Shown here: one piece after another, positions 13,660 to 24,510 of the stretch
Position numbering within the stretch: position 1 is the stretch's first letter
Layout of the letters: each line of letters starts with the position of its first letter
The notes under the pieces: generated by a model
The model's database searches: none
Told to the model about the DNA's origin: nothing
The model's input: only the letters and a program-made list of their open reading frames with translations
Assembly (NCBI GenBank): GCA_934045905.1
Contig: OW203767.1
Span: 28,642,520 to 28,706,519, forward strand
Length of the DNA stretch: 64,000 bases
Reading direction: 5' to 3'
Origin: Leuctra nigra
Taxonomy: Eukaryota; Arthropoda; Insecta; Plecoptera; Leuctridae
Program-made: the position numbers and the translations under genes

Positions 13660-16073
13660 GGAAGCCACGGGGCACTCTTCAAATATTTAAAAATAAGCCA
13701 AGTGTCCTATAACATATTTGACCGCGAAAGACTGCACGTCGTCCTTGAATTGATATTTAAATCTATTTGACTGTTAAATTTCAACTTGATCGCAGAAACA
13801 ACGAAGTCAAGTCATCAAGAAAGAAACAAAAAAACATCGGAGTAATAAAAAGTTGAACTGAAACGCTCTATTGCTCAGTGAATGATATGTAACATCAGGA
13901 TCGTTTTACCATATTGAAATTTATTATCAGGATCTAAGCGTCACTGCAGCAGACATCTGATGTACTCAGTCGATCATCTCGTAGAAGGATTCCAACTCCC
14001 TTCAAGAACACACATCTCTCGACCAGTTTATCTCAACACATCTTAATAACTTTCAGGATTTAGGATTATTGTTAAGTGTCACTTAAAAATATTTTCAAAG
14101 ATTTCAAATCTTGAAATCGAATCCTTTTATTACGCAATAAGTTATATAAAGTAGCCAAAATTCTTTTCATCCGTAAAACAGCTGGACATATTTCCGAATT
14201 CTTATATTTTCAAAATAATATATGGGACAAGTTTTTTTTTCCTAACGGTTATCGCCTATCGGTTATCCTAACATATCGGTTACTGCACTGCGAAAGGTGC
14301 ACATTCATTGTTGAAACACCCCCGTAAATCTAAAAAGAATTTTTAGATGTATAAAAAAATGTCCTCTTCAAAAGGGACCTTCATCCCTTAATCTTTGAGT
14401 ATCAGTATACTATACGCTTCGGGGGGTTGGGGGTGGGGGAGGAACATGAAAGGGGTGTCTTTTATAGAATATGTGTCATTTCCAAAACTCAATAAGAATT
14501 TTAACTGTCGCATCAGAGGACTTTCGATATTTCAAATACCCTACTTATAGATTTCTATACCACTGACTCCCACCCTTGCTAAAAGTTTATATAAAAGAGA
14601 TATAAAAAAACGTTTTCATTGAAAGAAAGTTTGGTGGGAACTTCTTATCGAATTTTGGGTCACCAAAATGTGGTCAAGTAGAAAGCCTTTGATAGAAATC
14701 TCGACGATCTTGGAGACGGTAAAATTATTCCGCTAAAGATTCCGAATTTGATCCAAGAGTGATAAAAATTGAACTCCTTGAAAAATAACCCATCAACTAG
14801 CAATTTCTAGTGGATGATAAAAGGAGAAATACCTCTAGTAACCTTTGTTAAATCAATTCATATGTCGGGTTGGGTTCAAAACAAGGATATACATTCAATG
14901 ATCATTGCTTTTATGATCTTGCATGAACCTCGTTTTGATTCTCATTAGGAAAATCATAATTATCTACGCACTATTTTCAACAAAAATAACAAAAAATGTA
15001 TAATTAAATCTGAGTTTGCAACACCACATTTATCAGAAAATTGAGAATTATACCGAAAATATACACAATTTATCATAAATTATTCAATAAATAACCTCGT
15101 AAATAACTACAAAGGTACAGTATAGGAAAATTCCGACTGGAATAACTATCATATTTTTAGGACTGTTAATCGTTTCCAATCTTGCAAGTTCATTATTATA
15201 ATCAATAAGTTGCTGAAGAGTGCGTCATTAAAATAAATAAAACAACTGTCGTTCATCTCAGGTGATCGAGAGAGAAAGTAATGACTAATGACTCTAATAA
15301 TCGATCTCCAGCCCTTCAGGCTCATTTCTTCATAGAAAATCATCGAACATTCAAACTTAGCACCTGCAAAAAACAACATCCATTCCCATTGTTCCTGATT
15401 ACGTTTTCTTCTCTCTCCTAATCACTAATCAGAGGATTCAAGGCCGGTGGAGCCGATGTCTGACGACCAGCCGAACCAATCAGTAATCACTAATAACTAC
15501 CTGTCAAACACTAACCTCACTTCGTAATCTAACAATTGATTGAAGTCTGGTATCCGTCCCACCTCCCTTCACTGCAGTTCCACCCAGGGCAGTTTCCAGC
15601 CTACGCAGCTACATGGGCAGTTCCGATGGCTGAGTGAACGCGCGGAGTCGTTTACAAGTTTACACAAGAAGTCATTAGGTGATCGAGAAACGAATAAGCA
15701 AGCATTTGTCGTGTATGTAGTTCGTTGATTTATGAGAAATCCATCGTTTTTGACACCAACTTTATGGCACTATTCAGAAGTACCAACATAAAGTCTGTCC
15801 TCAAGGAAAATTTAATATTTCGCATTTCTAACATAAACACAAAAGAAGTTCGTAATAGACATATTTCAAAAATTATCTTGGTGGCTTCATTTTTCTAACA
15901 ATATTCCATGTAAAATATTTTCTAGAAACCTTCCACTCAGATTTCTGAACAGATCAACCCAAAAAATATGTTTTGGATCCTCGATTTAGGAAACCATGAG
16001 CACCTACTTTTGTCGTTCAACAAAGGTAGCTGCATTTTCCATATAATCTTTTTAAGTTGTCTATGCTTTATTT
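13660..16073. other. AT-rich region, nothing recognised
   Basis: No gene is supported. Small repeated motifs such as CGGTTATC occur near 14243-14281 and a G-rich run near 14419-14442. A slightly more GC-rich patch lies at 15430-15670 (ACCAGCC, GGGCAGTTCC, CGCGCGGAG); it could be regulatory, but no splice or codon signal supports an exon. Confidence 0.55.
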
Positions 16074-16405
16074 AGTAGTAGTAGTAGTAGTAAATCTTTA
16101 TTAGCAAGTTTGTGCTATTTAATACATACATAGGTAAACATAGGTAATGCAATTCTTAAATCTAATAATAATTATCCGTCCCCCTTGTCCCAGAAAGTTG
16201 ATCTTTCACCTGGTTTAGGGGACAGTTGGTTACCTTTAACAAATTTTGAACAATATCGCCTAAAAATCTTTTCATTTTCTAAATTCATAATCTCTATGGG
16301 GATTCTATTATACATTTTTATCCCCTTAGCAAAAATTGAATTTTCTTGAAATTGTGTTACAATCTTTTTGTTTATTACAAATTTATCTCTCTTTCTAATC
16401 AAACT
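16074..16405 (-). mobile_element. 3' fragment of a non-LTR retrotransposon (end of reverse transcriptase ORF plus 3' tail)
   Basis: On the minus strand, 16402 to 16172 reads as a 76-residue frame. Its first 50 or so residues (RKRDKF ... FAKGIKMYNRIP ... NLENEKIFRRYCSKFV) match the pattern usually seen after the reverse transcriptase domain of CR1/Jockey-type LINEs: basic RNR-like start, KGxKxYNxLPxEI, then a lysine-rich FKKxLKxxL end. A short 3' UTR follows with AATAAAG and a terminal (ACT)n run (TAG repeats at 16074-16092 on the plus strand). LINEs of these clades often end in a short tandem tail. An in-frame stop lies just upstream at about 16406, so the copy is 5'-truncated and dead. The frame has no ATG; it opens at TTG. 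Clade assignment is my inference. Confidence 0.65.
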
Positions 16406-16789
16406 CTATACACTAATTTGAAGTTGTGACTAGAGAAACAATAAAAAATTATAAATTAAAATAATGGTTTTATTCTCATGTTCAAAATGAATATTATAAC
16501 TAAAATAATATTAAATTGTGGACGTTTTATTTACTCATTTTATACCAATTTGTTTTATTTCGTTATGATTTCGTTATAATTACCATTTTGGTATAATTTG
16601 CCAGTAGATGGAAATCCAAATTAATTAAAATTCTGTTTATTTTACATTACAATATGATTATTTTTCCAACTTTTACCTGATTTTAAATGCAAATAGTAAA
16701 CTCGCCTGAACCACTGTGTTGTAAGGCGTGGCGTGCAATAACAGCGAGTAAAGTGAAGTATGTAATTAGCCGCATGATTGACGATGCAT

Positions 16790-16892
16790 CATGCACCGAG
16801 TGGGTCTCGAACCCCGCACCTCCATGTCGCCATCATCCAGACATCGGCTGCAAGAGCAAGCAGTCCGAGATGTGTGTTTTAATGGGGTTTCA
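16790..16892 (-). mobile_element. tRNA-like SINE remnant (B box)
   Basis: The plus strand at 16801-16815 is the reverse complement of GGGGTTCGAGACCCA, a good match to the RNA polymerase III B box GGTTCGANNCC. Upstream on the minus strand is GATGTCTGGATGATGG, which has a counterpart (TTGTCTGGATTGGAGG) at the same distance from the B box near 20641-20690. The shared spacing suggests the two are copies of one tRNA-derived family. No intact cloverleaf is present, so this is not called as a tRNA. Confidence 0.4.
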
Positions 16893-17010
16893 CGTCGCAC
16901 TGTTCTGCGACGAGGTTAATGGCGACGCATAGGGGATATGATGAAGAGGGTGGAACCTTCACAGCATGTGTCTCTCGACTGAGGGAAATCACATGACATC
17001 CTCAGTCAGA
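16892..17010 (+). mobile_element. family A short element, copy 2
   Basis: This copy opens with CGTCGCACTGTTCTGCGACG, continues to TTAATGGCGACG, and carries ATGATGAAGAGGGTGG in the middle. It ends with CTCTCGACTGAGGG...CCTCAGTC. It shows best that the 5' end can also fold: CGTCGC pairs with GCGACG. It abuts the tRNA-like remnant on its left. Confidence 0.75.
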
Positions 17011-17400
17011 AATACACTGGCATCGAACAAGGGACTTCCGGAATGCAAGTTCAGAGCGTTGCTGTTGTAAAACTATCTAAAACTATCATTAAAACTATGT
17101 TCATGATTATTTGTATAGCAATACCTACAAAAGATGTTTTTTTTCGGGATCACATTCTTTGGATTGGAACATTTGATATTTTTCCTTCTGTTCGATCATT
17201 TACAGTTTATCTTATTTCTCATATCAATCTGATATTTCGCTATAATCATTTCCATAATCAATTTTTATTTTTTTACAAAATTTTTATTTTTTATGTCAGG
17301 CTTGTAAACTTACACCGTGTACCGACCAAATTAAAAATATAATAGTCATTGGATCTACCTACATAGTGTTACTGATACTTGAATAAAACAATTCTGAAGA

Positions 17401-17420
17401 GATTTTACAATTGTAAAATC
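17401..17420. repeat. perfect 20-bp palindrome beside element X
   Basis: GATTTTACAATTGTAAAATC is its own reverse complement. It ends two bases before the outer terminus of element X at 17423. It may be the target site or a remnant hairpin; no counterpart is visible beside element Y. Confidence 0.8.
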
Positions 17421-17422
17421 TA

Positions 17423-18499
17423 ATCCCAGAAAAAAACACTTCGTGTAAAAAAGGCAGCCAAGTCACTTTACTTTTAAAAAAAATTCAACACCGAAAAGGA
17501 GTGATATCAAAAAAGGAGCCAAGTCAATGACATTTCCAAATATTTAATCGTATTTTTGAAATAAAAGAATAAACACCGAGAAATACTTTACAAAAGGACT
17601 TGGCGCATCGTTTTTTTAAAGACATCATTCTATCCTAAAAGTGGACAGAATTTTATAAGTTGGTAAATTTTCCTCTTTCTATTAGAGCCAGAATCTATGA
17701 ATCAAGCTACTTTTTAGTAATGGCTATTATATAGTTTTGTCAATGGCAATAGAAGAAAGATTCCATGCTGTAATAGATAAGTAATATAAGGATGGAAGTA
17801 TTAAATAACAATTGGAAGTGGGCTCATACATAATATTCTTGCAGTACTGTTAATATGGTGATATTAGAAGGGTATCTTTTCATAATTTGATCTTGACTGA
17901 AGGAAATCATGAAACGTTGTCAAATAATTACTAACTATCTATGGAACACTATTATATATTTTTGAAGTGTCAAGTGTATAAAGTTAAATTTTTTAATAGA
18001 AATACAATGTGACTGTGTACTTTGTGAAATGTATTGTTATAAAATGTGGATTAATTGAAATGTATTTCATGATGCGAAGGTATAACGCATGAGACTTAAT
18101 TATGTTGACCACGAAACAATATTACGAAGATAACTATTGTGTATTTATAGAAAACATAGGCAACAAGTTTTATCGCGTATATATTCAAATAGAAAATATT
18201 TTACAGTAGGTATGTATAATATGTAATTAAAAGATGTTTCCCTAAGATGTTTCCCTACGGTTGTATATAAATGGCATAATGCTTATGAATAGAAAAATTT
18301 CTTTAAAAAAACGATGCGCCAAGTCCTTTTGTAAAGTATTTCTCGGTGTTTATTCTTTTATTTCAAAAATACGATTAAATATTTGGAAATGTCATTGACT
18401 TGGCTCCTTTTTTGATATCACTCCTTTTCGGTGTTGAATTTTTTTTTAAAGTAAAGTGACTTGGCTGCCTTTTTTACACGAAGTGTTTTTTTCTGGGAT
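17423..18499. repeat. terminal palindromic module of element X
   Basis: The left arm (17423 to about 17622) is reverse-complemented almost base for base at about 18300-18499. The outer ends are ATCCCAGA and TCTGGGAT. The arms contain CCAAGTC/GACTTGG motifs near 17458, 17519, 17600, 18318, 18400 and 18460. The ~680-bp interior (17623-18299) is AT-rich and non-coding. Taken alone this would be called a MITE; its presence in the same place in element Y makes it part of the larger element. Confidence 0.8.
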
Positions 18500-18579
18500 A
18501 TCACTTCTTTTGTTAGTTTATTCATACAGCTTGTAGCACATGTCCGAGCAAGGACTAATTTCTTTAAAAAAATACGCCT

Positions 18580-20000
18580 CAACCGATTTGGATAGGTACT
18601 AAGAAAAGTTGCGTTTGGTAAAAGATTAAAATGATTATCCAAGAAGAATAGCTTAGGTTTCGTACCAATCGGTCCAGCCGTTTTCGATATATGACGCCAC
18701 TTCCGGTTTTGAAATAGCGGCCGAAAATAATGTCGTCTTGAATTCATAATTATAAGTTCTACAAAATTACATAATTTGATTGCAATCGGTCCAGCCGTTT
18801 TCGATATATAACGTCACTTACGGTTTTGAAATGGCGGCCGAAAATAATGTCGTCTTGAATTCATAATTATTAGTCCTACATATTTCCAAAATTTGGTTGC
18901 AATCGGTACAGCCGTTTTCGATACATGACGTCAATTTCGGTTTTAACAATGGCGGCCGAAAATAATGTCGTCTTTAATTCATAATTATTAGTCCTACACA
19001 TTTCCAAAACTTGGTTGCAATTGGTACAGCCGTTTTCGATATATGACGTCACTTCCGGTTTTAAAAATGGCGGCCGAAAATAATGTCGTCTTGAATTCAT
19101 AATCAATAATCATATGTCCTACATATTTACATAATTTAGTTGCAATCGGTACAGCCGTTTTCGATATATGACGTCACTTCCGGTTTTAACAATGGCGGCC
19201 GAAAATAATGTCGTCTTTAATTCATAATTATTAGACCTACACATTTCCTAAATTTGGTTGCAATCAGTACAACCGTTTTCGATATATGACGTCACTTCCG
19301 GTTTTAAAAATGGCGGCCGAGAACACTGCAACCTTGAATTTATAATTATTTACAATGTACGTTTACTAATATCTATTTAAAAGTATAAAGTGGTGAATTT
19401 AGTGTCATTTAGCATATTTATGACGTTATTTCCGGTATAGGTAATAAGAAAACAATCTAATTTTATCTAGTTGATACTTCATGAACGACCATCTGAATTC
19501 ATAATCCCTATATTTCCGTAAAATCGGTCATGCCGTTTGTAATATATGACGTCACTTCCGGTTTCATTTAGTGGTTCCTGCCGCCTTTTCCGGTACCGTT
19601 AATTTGTTTATTCATTTTTCACAATTGATATTTCAAATAAATAGCAGAATGAATACGCAGGAGCTAGTTCAGTTGGAATCGGTACAGGCGTTTTAGATAT
19701 ATGACGTCACTTCCGGTTTCAGGAATGGCGGCCGAGAACACTGCAACCTTAAATTTATAAATAATATTGTCTATGTTACAATGTAAGTTAATTATGTATG
19801 TATTTTAAGTATAATTTGTTGAAATAAGTTAAATATTGCGTATTTATGACGTCACTTCCGGTTTAGAAAATAAGAAAATAATATTTTTTTATTGATACTT
19901 CATAAAGATGACCATCTAAATCGAATGGCGCTAATTTCGTTCTAATCGGCCCAGACGTTTTTGAGATATGACGTCACTTCCGGTTTAAAAATGGCGGCAC
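18580..20000 (+). repeat. ~117-bp tandem repeats carrying TGACGTCA-CTTCCGG-ATGGCGGC
   Basis: The phrase CCGTTTTCGATATATGACG recurs at about 18678, 18795, 18912, 19030, 19155 and 19273, giving steps of about 117, 117, 118, 125 and 118. More diverged copies follow near 19530, 19688, 19850 and 19960. Each good unit has, in order, AATCGGTACAGCCGTTTTCG, ATATGACGTCACTTCCGGTT, AAAAATGGCGGCCGA and an AT-rich ATTCATAATTATTAG spacer. TGACGTCACTTCCGGT is exact at 19044, 19169, 19287, 19547, 19702, 19857 and 19979. Short minus-strand frames in the array are artefacts of the periodicity. Confidence 0.9.
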
Positions 20001-20413
20001 AAAAAATTACAAGAGGCAAGGTATCATCAGACGCCAAAAGTGCACATGTGGTAAAAGTTTCAGGTTGATCGGTTTAGCCGTTTAGGCTGTGGCGGTGATA
20101 GCAACGTTTCCTGATATCTGAATCATCATCATCATCAGATAGCTTTTAAAAGGGGTGTAATTTCACTGTTTTCACGGCCCTCTAGCTCGCAAAAGGCATA
20201 ACCTGTTGTTCCCAAATTTGGTATATGGGGTGGGGTGGGCCATAGCTCGAAATTAAGATATTTCGCAGCAATGTGAGATTTTTCAATTTTGAGATCCAGT
20301 AGGCCGAAAATGCCATGTTGTTGCTTACAGTAAAAGTGGTTGGTCTGCTCCTCAGTTTATTAGGCATTTACGGTATGTTGAGTGACTGTGAGTGTATAGT
20401 ACGACTTGGCTGG

Positions 20414-20434
20414 GTGGAGCGACCGCTCCACTAG
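20414..20434 (+). other. hairpin end of element X
   Basis: GTGGAGCG and CGCTCCAC form an 8-bp stem around AC, directly followed by CTAGA. The CTAGAT string is shared with element Y, and the sequences then diverge (TCAATCG against ACAAGAC), so the element ends within or just after CTAG. The motif GACTTGG lies about 10 bases inside. Confidence 0.75.
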
Positions 20435-20640
20435 ATTCAATCGTTCTACCGCCAAATTATATGCACCTAGACATCTTTTTGCGTCCCTTGCACCTTATCA
20501 AGGTCTTAAGATTAGCAGCACAAAGACAGGGTATATCAACGCGTTTTTCTCATCCTAATTGAAACCAAAGCCACCTAGAAGCTTCGTACCCGCATCTTTG
20601 TTAGAACCAAACCCCTTTGATCATTCCCTTCCTACTTATT

Positions 20641-20700
20641 GGGATTCGAACCCACGTCTCTTCACCTCCAATCCAGACAAGAATATAGTTTGTAGGTCAG
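20641..20700 (-). mobile_element. tRNA-like SINE remnant (B box)
   Basis: The plus strand GGGATTCGAACCCACG is the reverse complement of CGTGGGTTCGAATCCC, a textbook B box. On the minus strand it is preceded by TTGTCTGGATTGGAGGTG, resembling the sequence in the same position at 16801-16850. No acceptor stem or full cloverleaf was found, so this is a SINE fragment rather than a tRNA gene. Confidence 0.4.
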
Positions 20701-21240
20701 ACAAAACATAAGTCTCGAAGTAAAGCTGTGTGGAAATGTAATGTGATGGTAGTTCAATAACTCTGGTGTTTTACTGCTTTCCTAATGTTCAGTTTCCTTG
20801 CTGCAGAAGATGTAATCACATCCTCTTCCGCTGAGAATCTGTTCGCTTCGTATCGAGGTGGAAAAAGCGTCGTGTGATTTCGTGATCAGACATTGGGAAA
20901 GGGTGGGAAGTGGAAGGGGGGGGGGGGGATATTTGCCGAGAACGAGATCGGAAGATCTAAACGGTGGTGACAAATCGACGATGAGAATGGAACTTGGGTT
21001 TTACGAATTAGGGGATGATTTTGTGTTTTTGGATTTGAAGTTGGTTCGATTTGTTTATACTAGCTGTATGGAGATGGGGTTGTAATCTACATAACAAGGT
21101 CTCATTAAATTAGGTTTTTGTATTCACATATCGTTATAAATTTTCAACCATATAAATTATGAAAAATAATAGCATACTTAGAAAAATATTACACCCAACT
21201 TAAAAATATAATATTTGTGCCCAAATTCGTGTAGATGATG

Positions 21241-21330
21241 AGGAAATGGCGGAGGAAGTTGGGAAGTAGGCGGTCGTAGCCTATTAGTTGGGAACCTTCT
21301 CATCATTTGCCTCTCGCCTGAAAAAAAAAA
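21241..21330 (+). mobile_element. family A short element, 3' partial copy
   Basis: GGGAAGTAGGCGGTCGTAGC, CTATTAGTTGGGAACCTTCT and CATTTGCCTCTCG match the 3' half of family A. The closing hairpin is lost: the sequence runs into A10 after CTCGCCTG. Confidence 0.6.
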
Positions 21331-21915
21331 AATCATTGCGATCGCTCGTGGAAATTGAGCCCAAGCTTCAAGGAAAAAATCGTAACTAATACGACAGAGA
21401 CATTATTAGTTAGATAACAATTTAGGAGGTCCTGAAATCGACCCACAGGGAGTTCTAAGAAATTGAGTTCTTAGAAAAGGACATCGGAATTAATTAGTAA
21501 TTAGCTAGCGAATATGTTACGTCATAACAATAACCAATTAACATATCCACATGTCATAATCTATCTCTTGTTGTTTCATAAGCCAAGTGTTGGAGCTTGA
21601 TTAGAAGATCAATGTTTTGAATCCTTCTCACAAGATCAAAACGAAATGGAACAAATTAAAAGTCGGCTTCACTAGAAGTAAACAATAGAGATAATTCACA
21701 AAATATCGACATAACTTCTGAACCATTCAAATTATGAAATTTGTGAAAATTAATTAGAATAGTAAATTTTTTAGTCGATTGCTAAGATCAACTAAAAAAT
21801 AAACTACGCTAATTATTTTTGAAATTTTTCGTATATTGAATGGTACAAAAGTTATAACGGTATGTCGTAAATATTATCTCTAAAGTTAACTTTGTTGGGT
21901 GCAGCAATACAGAGC

Positions 21916-22130
21916 TACAGGGGAAGAACGCTATGAGTCACATTCGGATGAAACTGAGTTAAACGAAGTTTTATGTTGAAACTTGTATCTATCTTCCATA
22001 CAAATCGATATTTCAATTGCGTTTTTCAAGACTTTGTGGCAATATTTTTCTAAAAACCGTGGGTATATTCTAAAAGTTCATAAAAATCACAGCATTTTTT
22101 TAAATGTACTCATAGCGTACTTTCCCTGTA
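21916..22130. mobile_element. MITE with TACAGGG terminal inverted repeats
   Basis: The left end TACAGGGGAAGAACGCTATGAGT and the right end ACTCATAGCGTACTTTCCCTGTA (split here for length) are imperfect inverted repeats of about 22 bp. They enclose ~170 bp of AT-rich non-coding DNA. ACTCATAGGGTAC in the neighbouring 22652-22972 element is similar to its inner arm, so the two may be related. Confidence 0.65.
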
Positions 22131-22239
22131 TCCTTCAAATGAAAACATTAATGATGGAATAACACAAATTGAAATATGAAGAGCGGACAAAAACTAGAAA
22201 AATTTCGGTTAAAATCTGATTTATATATTCGTAAAAGTC

Positions 22240-22600
22240 TGATCTTGAGTCTTGATAAAATTGATCCTTGTATTATTCTTGAAGTGTCTCTGTGGGCCAA
22301 GGCGGTGGCTCTCACTCCCTCCCATGACATCGCCCCTAGCGCTATCTCACTCTCACACATTAATAGTATCATTAAGCTGCCAAGACCTGAGACAATCAAA
22401 CTCAGTTGCAATGAAACGAATCAAGCGGACTTCGATATCCATAGCTCTGTCTCTCTCACATGCACGGGATTCATATCCACGTAGCACTGTCTCGCTCGCA
22501 CGCACGGGATTCTACAGGAGCACGGGTTACACTTGTCGAACGAGCATGATAACAGATAGCAGCACTTTACAGGGCCGTGTTGTCAGACATGTTGGAGGCT
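22240..22600. other. CTCTCACA-rich low-complexity segment
   Basis: TCTCACTCTCACAC, TCTGTCTCTCTCACATGCACGG and CTGTCTCGCTCGCACGCACGG recur, and similar text (GTGCTATCTCTCTCCC, CTCTCACTCCCACC) occurs at 45736-45870. The plus-strand frames here (102 and 129 residues) are rich in Ser/Leu/His because of the repeat and have no recognisable domain. I treat this as repeat-derived, not coding. Confidence 0.4.
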
Positions 22601-22651
22601 TTTGTCGCAGATTATGTAGTTTGTGGAGGGAATATGCATGAATTGATTAAA

Positions 22652-22972
22652 GCTATATTTCAAAATAACAACATATTTGCTGTTAAAGCACACTATTTTC
22701 ATACTCATAGGGTACATTTTCATTCATAAATATGAAATTTAAATTCAGTTGACATTTTGGCGGGAAAACACAAATCCTGTCGAGTCATGCCATTTTTATT
22801 GTAATGGCAACATTGTTGGTTGATAAATATGACGTAACTTGTGAGGATTGGCGTTTTCTTACCAAGTTGACAACTGAATTTAAATGTCATATTTATGAAT
22901 GAAATATACTCATTTGAGTGTGAAAATAGTGTGTTTTAACAACCTTATCTATATGCTGTTATTATGAAATAA
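22652..22972. mobile_element. foldback MITE, ~320 bp
   Basis: The left arm (ATTTCAAAATAACAACATAT, TGTTAAAGCACACTATTTTC, ATTCATAAATATGAAATTTA) is repeated in reverse complement on the right (GACAACTGAATTTAAATGTC, GAATGAAATATACTC, GTGTGTTTTAACA, ATTATGAAAT). The arms are ~130 bp and about 85% similar by eye, with a short central spacer around 22790-22830. It is non-coding. Confidence 0.8.
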
Positions 22973-23206
22973 TAAATTGTAAATCCTTAAGAAATTTATG
23001 AATAATTCCCTAATGTGATACTTTATCTTATGAAACAATTTACCTATATTTGTTTAATTTTAGAATGGTTGTGGAATTGGTGGGGTGAGGTACAAGTTGA
23101 AGGGCTTAGGCTGCGCTGTTTTTAGATATCGATATTGTACCTTTCCTAATGCTTAAATCATATTTTTACAATTTATGTAGCTAATTAAATGTTAATAATT
23201 TTGTAC

Positions 23207-23445
23207 CTCAGAGAGAAGCCGAAAGTCAATTTTCTCGATTTTGCGTTGCGCACTTTTGAAATGATGGAATCAAGCTCTATCAAATGCCATTTGACTGATG
23301 TCAACAAATAAGTTAGTTATATCAAAGCATTCTCTTAAGCAATGCCTCATGTCAAAATTACAAAAAATATTGGAATGAAGACGGAATTACTGGTTTATGA
23401 ACTCACCTCAAATTATTGAAATGGACTTCCGGCTTTCTACCTCTA
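23207..23445 (+). mobile_element. family B MITE, copy 1
   Basis: The inverted ends are CTCAGAGAGAAGCCGAAAGTC and GACTTCCGGCTTTCTACCTCT. The core shared with the copy at 58719 includes TCGATTTTGCGTTG, ATCAAGCTCTATCAA, GCCATTTGACTGA, GGAATTACTGGTTT and TTGAAATGGACTT. GTAC precedes the left end, but the right end has AATAA, so a target duplication is not preserved here. Confidence 0.75.
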
Positions 23446-24170
23446 ATAAATAATTTCACTCAACCAGTTAATAATGTTTGATGTTATTTTGATATTCAAA
23501 GAATGTATTTAGATTCTGTACACAAATAAAATAATTAGAAATATCAAAGACAATTATGAATTTTGCTTAAAAGCTAAACCAAAATGTTCAAATAATATTC
23601 TCATGGACTTATATTTTTTTCGAGCTCTCTTTAAAATCGAATACCTATACCCCCCCCCCCCCCTCGTATTGGGTCTCATGAATTGCCAAGTGTAACCCTG
23701 CCTATACATCTGTCTCTCTCGCAACGTTAACGTTGAGTAGGAAAGGTGATCATTAAAATCGAAAAGATTGATGCATAGAAATAACAACAGTCGGTTGTCG
23801 AATTTGTTTCATATAGAAAAATAAAATAAAGATTACGGGATGGTAATTATACTGGTGTCGAGGGCGTAACTGACATGCAGTTGCGCATGCTCAGTAACAA
23901 AATGCGTGAATTCCGATAGAAAATCAGACGTTCGGAATAGAAGTCGATGTTTGAAATGTTAGGGAAGGAAGGGAAAGAATTAACAACTCTAATTGCTGGT
24001 TACTTTACTTTGTGATGTTTGACCGTGAATGTTCGTCAGGGTTTTCAATAAAAAATAGGTATTCTAGAGGGAAAATGAACTGATTTTAATTAAGTAAAAG
24101 TATACATTAGGGTAGTGTCAAATAAATTAGTTGCCCATAAATAATACTCTATGTAAAAAATACCAGACAA

Positions 24171-24354
24171 GTTTCAATTTTGCTTTGCACAGTTTTGGAA
24201 TAATGTAATTGAGCTGTATCAATTTGACTGATGTGAACAAATACAGTTTTATTGAAGTATTCTCTTACACAATGACTCATGTCACCATTACAAAAGATTG
24301 GATGGAGGCTCACCTAAAGAATCATAAATGGACTTCCTACCTTCTACCTATGAT
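24171..24354 (+). mobile_element. family B MITE, decayed copy 2
   Basis: The same core as 23207 and 58719 is recognisable: TTGAGCTGTATCAATTTGACTG, TATTCTCTTACACAATGACTC, ATGTCACCATTACAA, AAATGGACTTCCTACCTTCT. The left terminal repeat is degenerate. GTAC follows the right end, as it does at 58719. The 62-residue frame over it is a by-product. Confidence 0.65.
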
Positions 24355-24394
24355 GTACGATCATACTACACTTTTCGTCCACAACCCAGACCTA

Positions 24395-24510
24395 TAATTT
24401 TCGAACGTTTTCCCAATTCCATTCTGATGGAATCCGGCTCACGGCCATAAGGATTAACATTGCATGAAATCGAATTCCATCAGAATTGGGAATTCAAAAG
24501 TTCTAGAATA
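24395..24510. repeat. small inverted repeat
   Basis: TCCCAATTCCATTCTGATGGAAT at 24411 onwards and GAATTCCATCAGAATTGGGA at 24472-24491 are inverted, with a 4-base indel; similarity continues outward for some 15 bases. It resembles a small MITE of ~115 bp with no coding content. Confidence 0.6.

Larger units (their letters stand above)
17423..20434 (+). mobile_element. composite mobile element X (palindromic module + ~117-bp repeats + hairpin end)
   Basis: Three parts occur in fixed order. First is a module of 17423-18499 with ~200-bp inverted arms, starting ATCCCAGAAAAAAACACTTC and ending in its complement. Second is an array of ~117-bp repeats from about 18580, decaying to about 20000. Third is a unique segment ending in a hairpin, GTGGAGCG/CGCTCCAC at 20414-20431, followed by CTAGA. 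The same order, mirrored, forms element Y at 25255-26585, which defines the unit and its ends. No transposase is present, so it is non-autonomous. A 3' hairpin followed by CTAG and internal tandem repeats recall Helitron or Helentron-type (DINE-like) elements; the long palindromic module at the other end is not typical of them. Class assignment is therefore open. Confidence 0.75.
20435..21915. other. non-coding region with SINE trace and small repeats
   Basis: No gene is supported. A minus-strand B-box-like GGGTTCGAATCCC lies at about 20641-20653. A G13 run is at 20916-20928. A partial family A copy is at 21241-21330. The rest is AT-rich. Confidence 0.55.

Noticed and set aside
18418..19106. 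Minus-strand frames of 109 and 76 residues
   Set aside because: They repeat NSRRHYFRP because they cross the ~117-bp repeats; the periodicity, not coding selection, keeps them open.
20641..20700. tRNA gene
   Set aside because: A B box is present, but no acceptor stem, anticodon arm or A box in the correct position could be built.
22252..22641. 129-residue plus-strand protein
   Set aside because: The frame lies in CTCTCACA-type low-complexity sequence with a second overlapping open frame and has no domain or conserved pattern.
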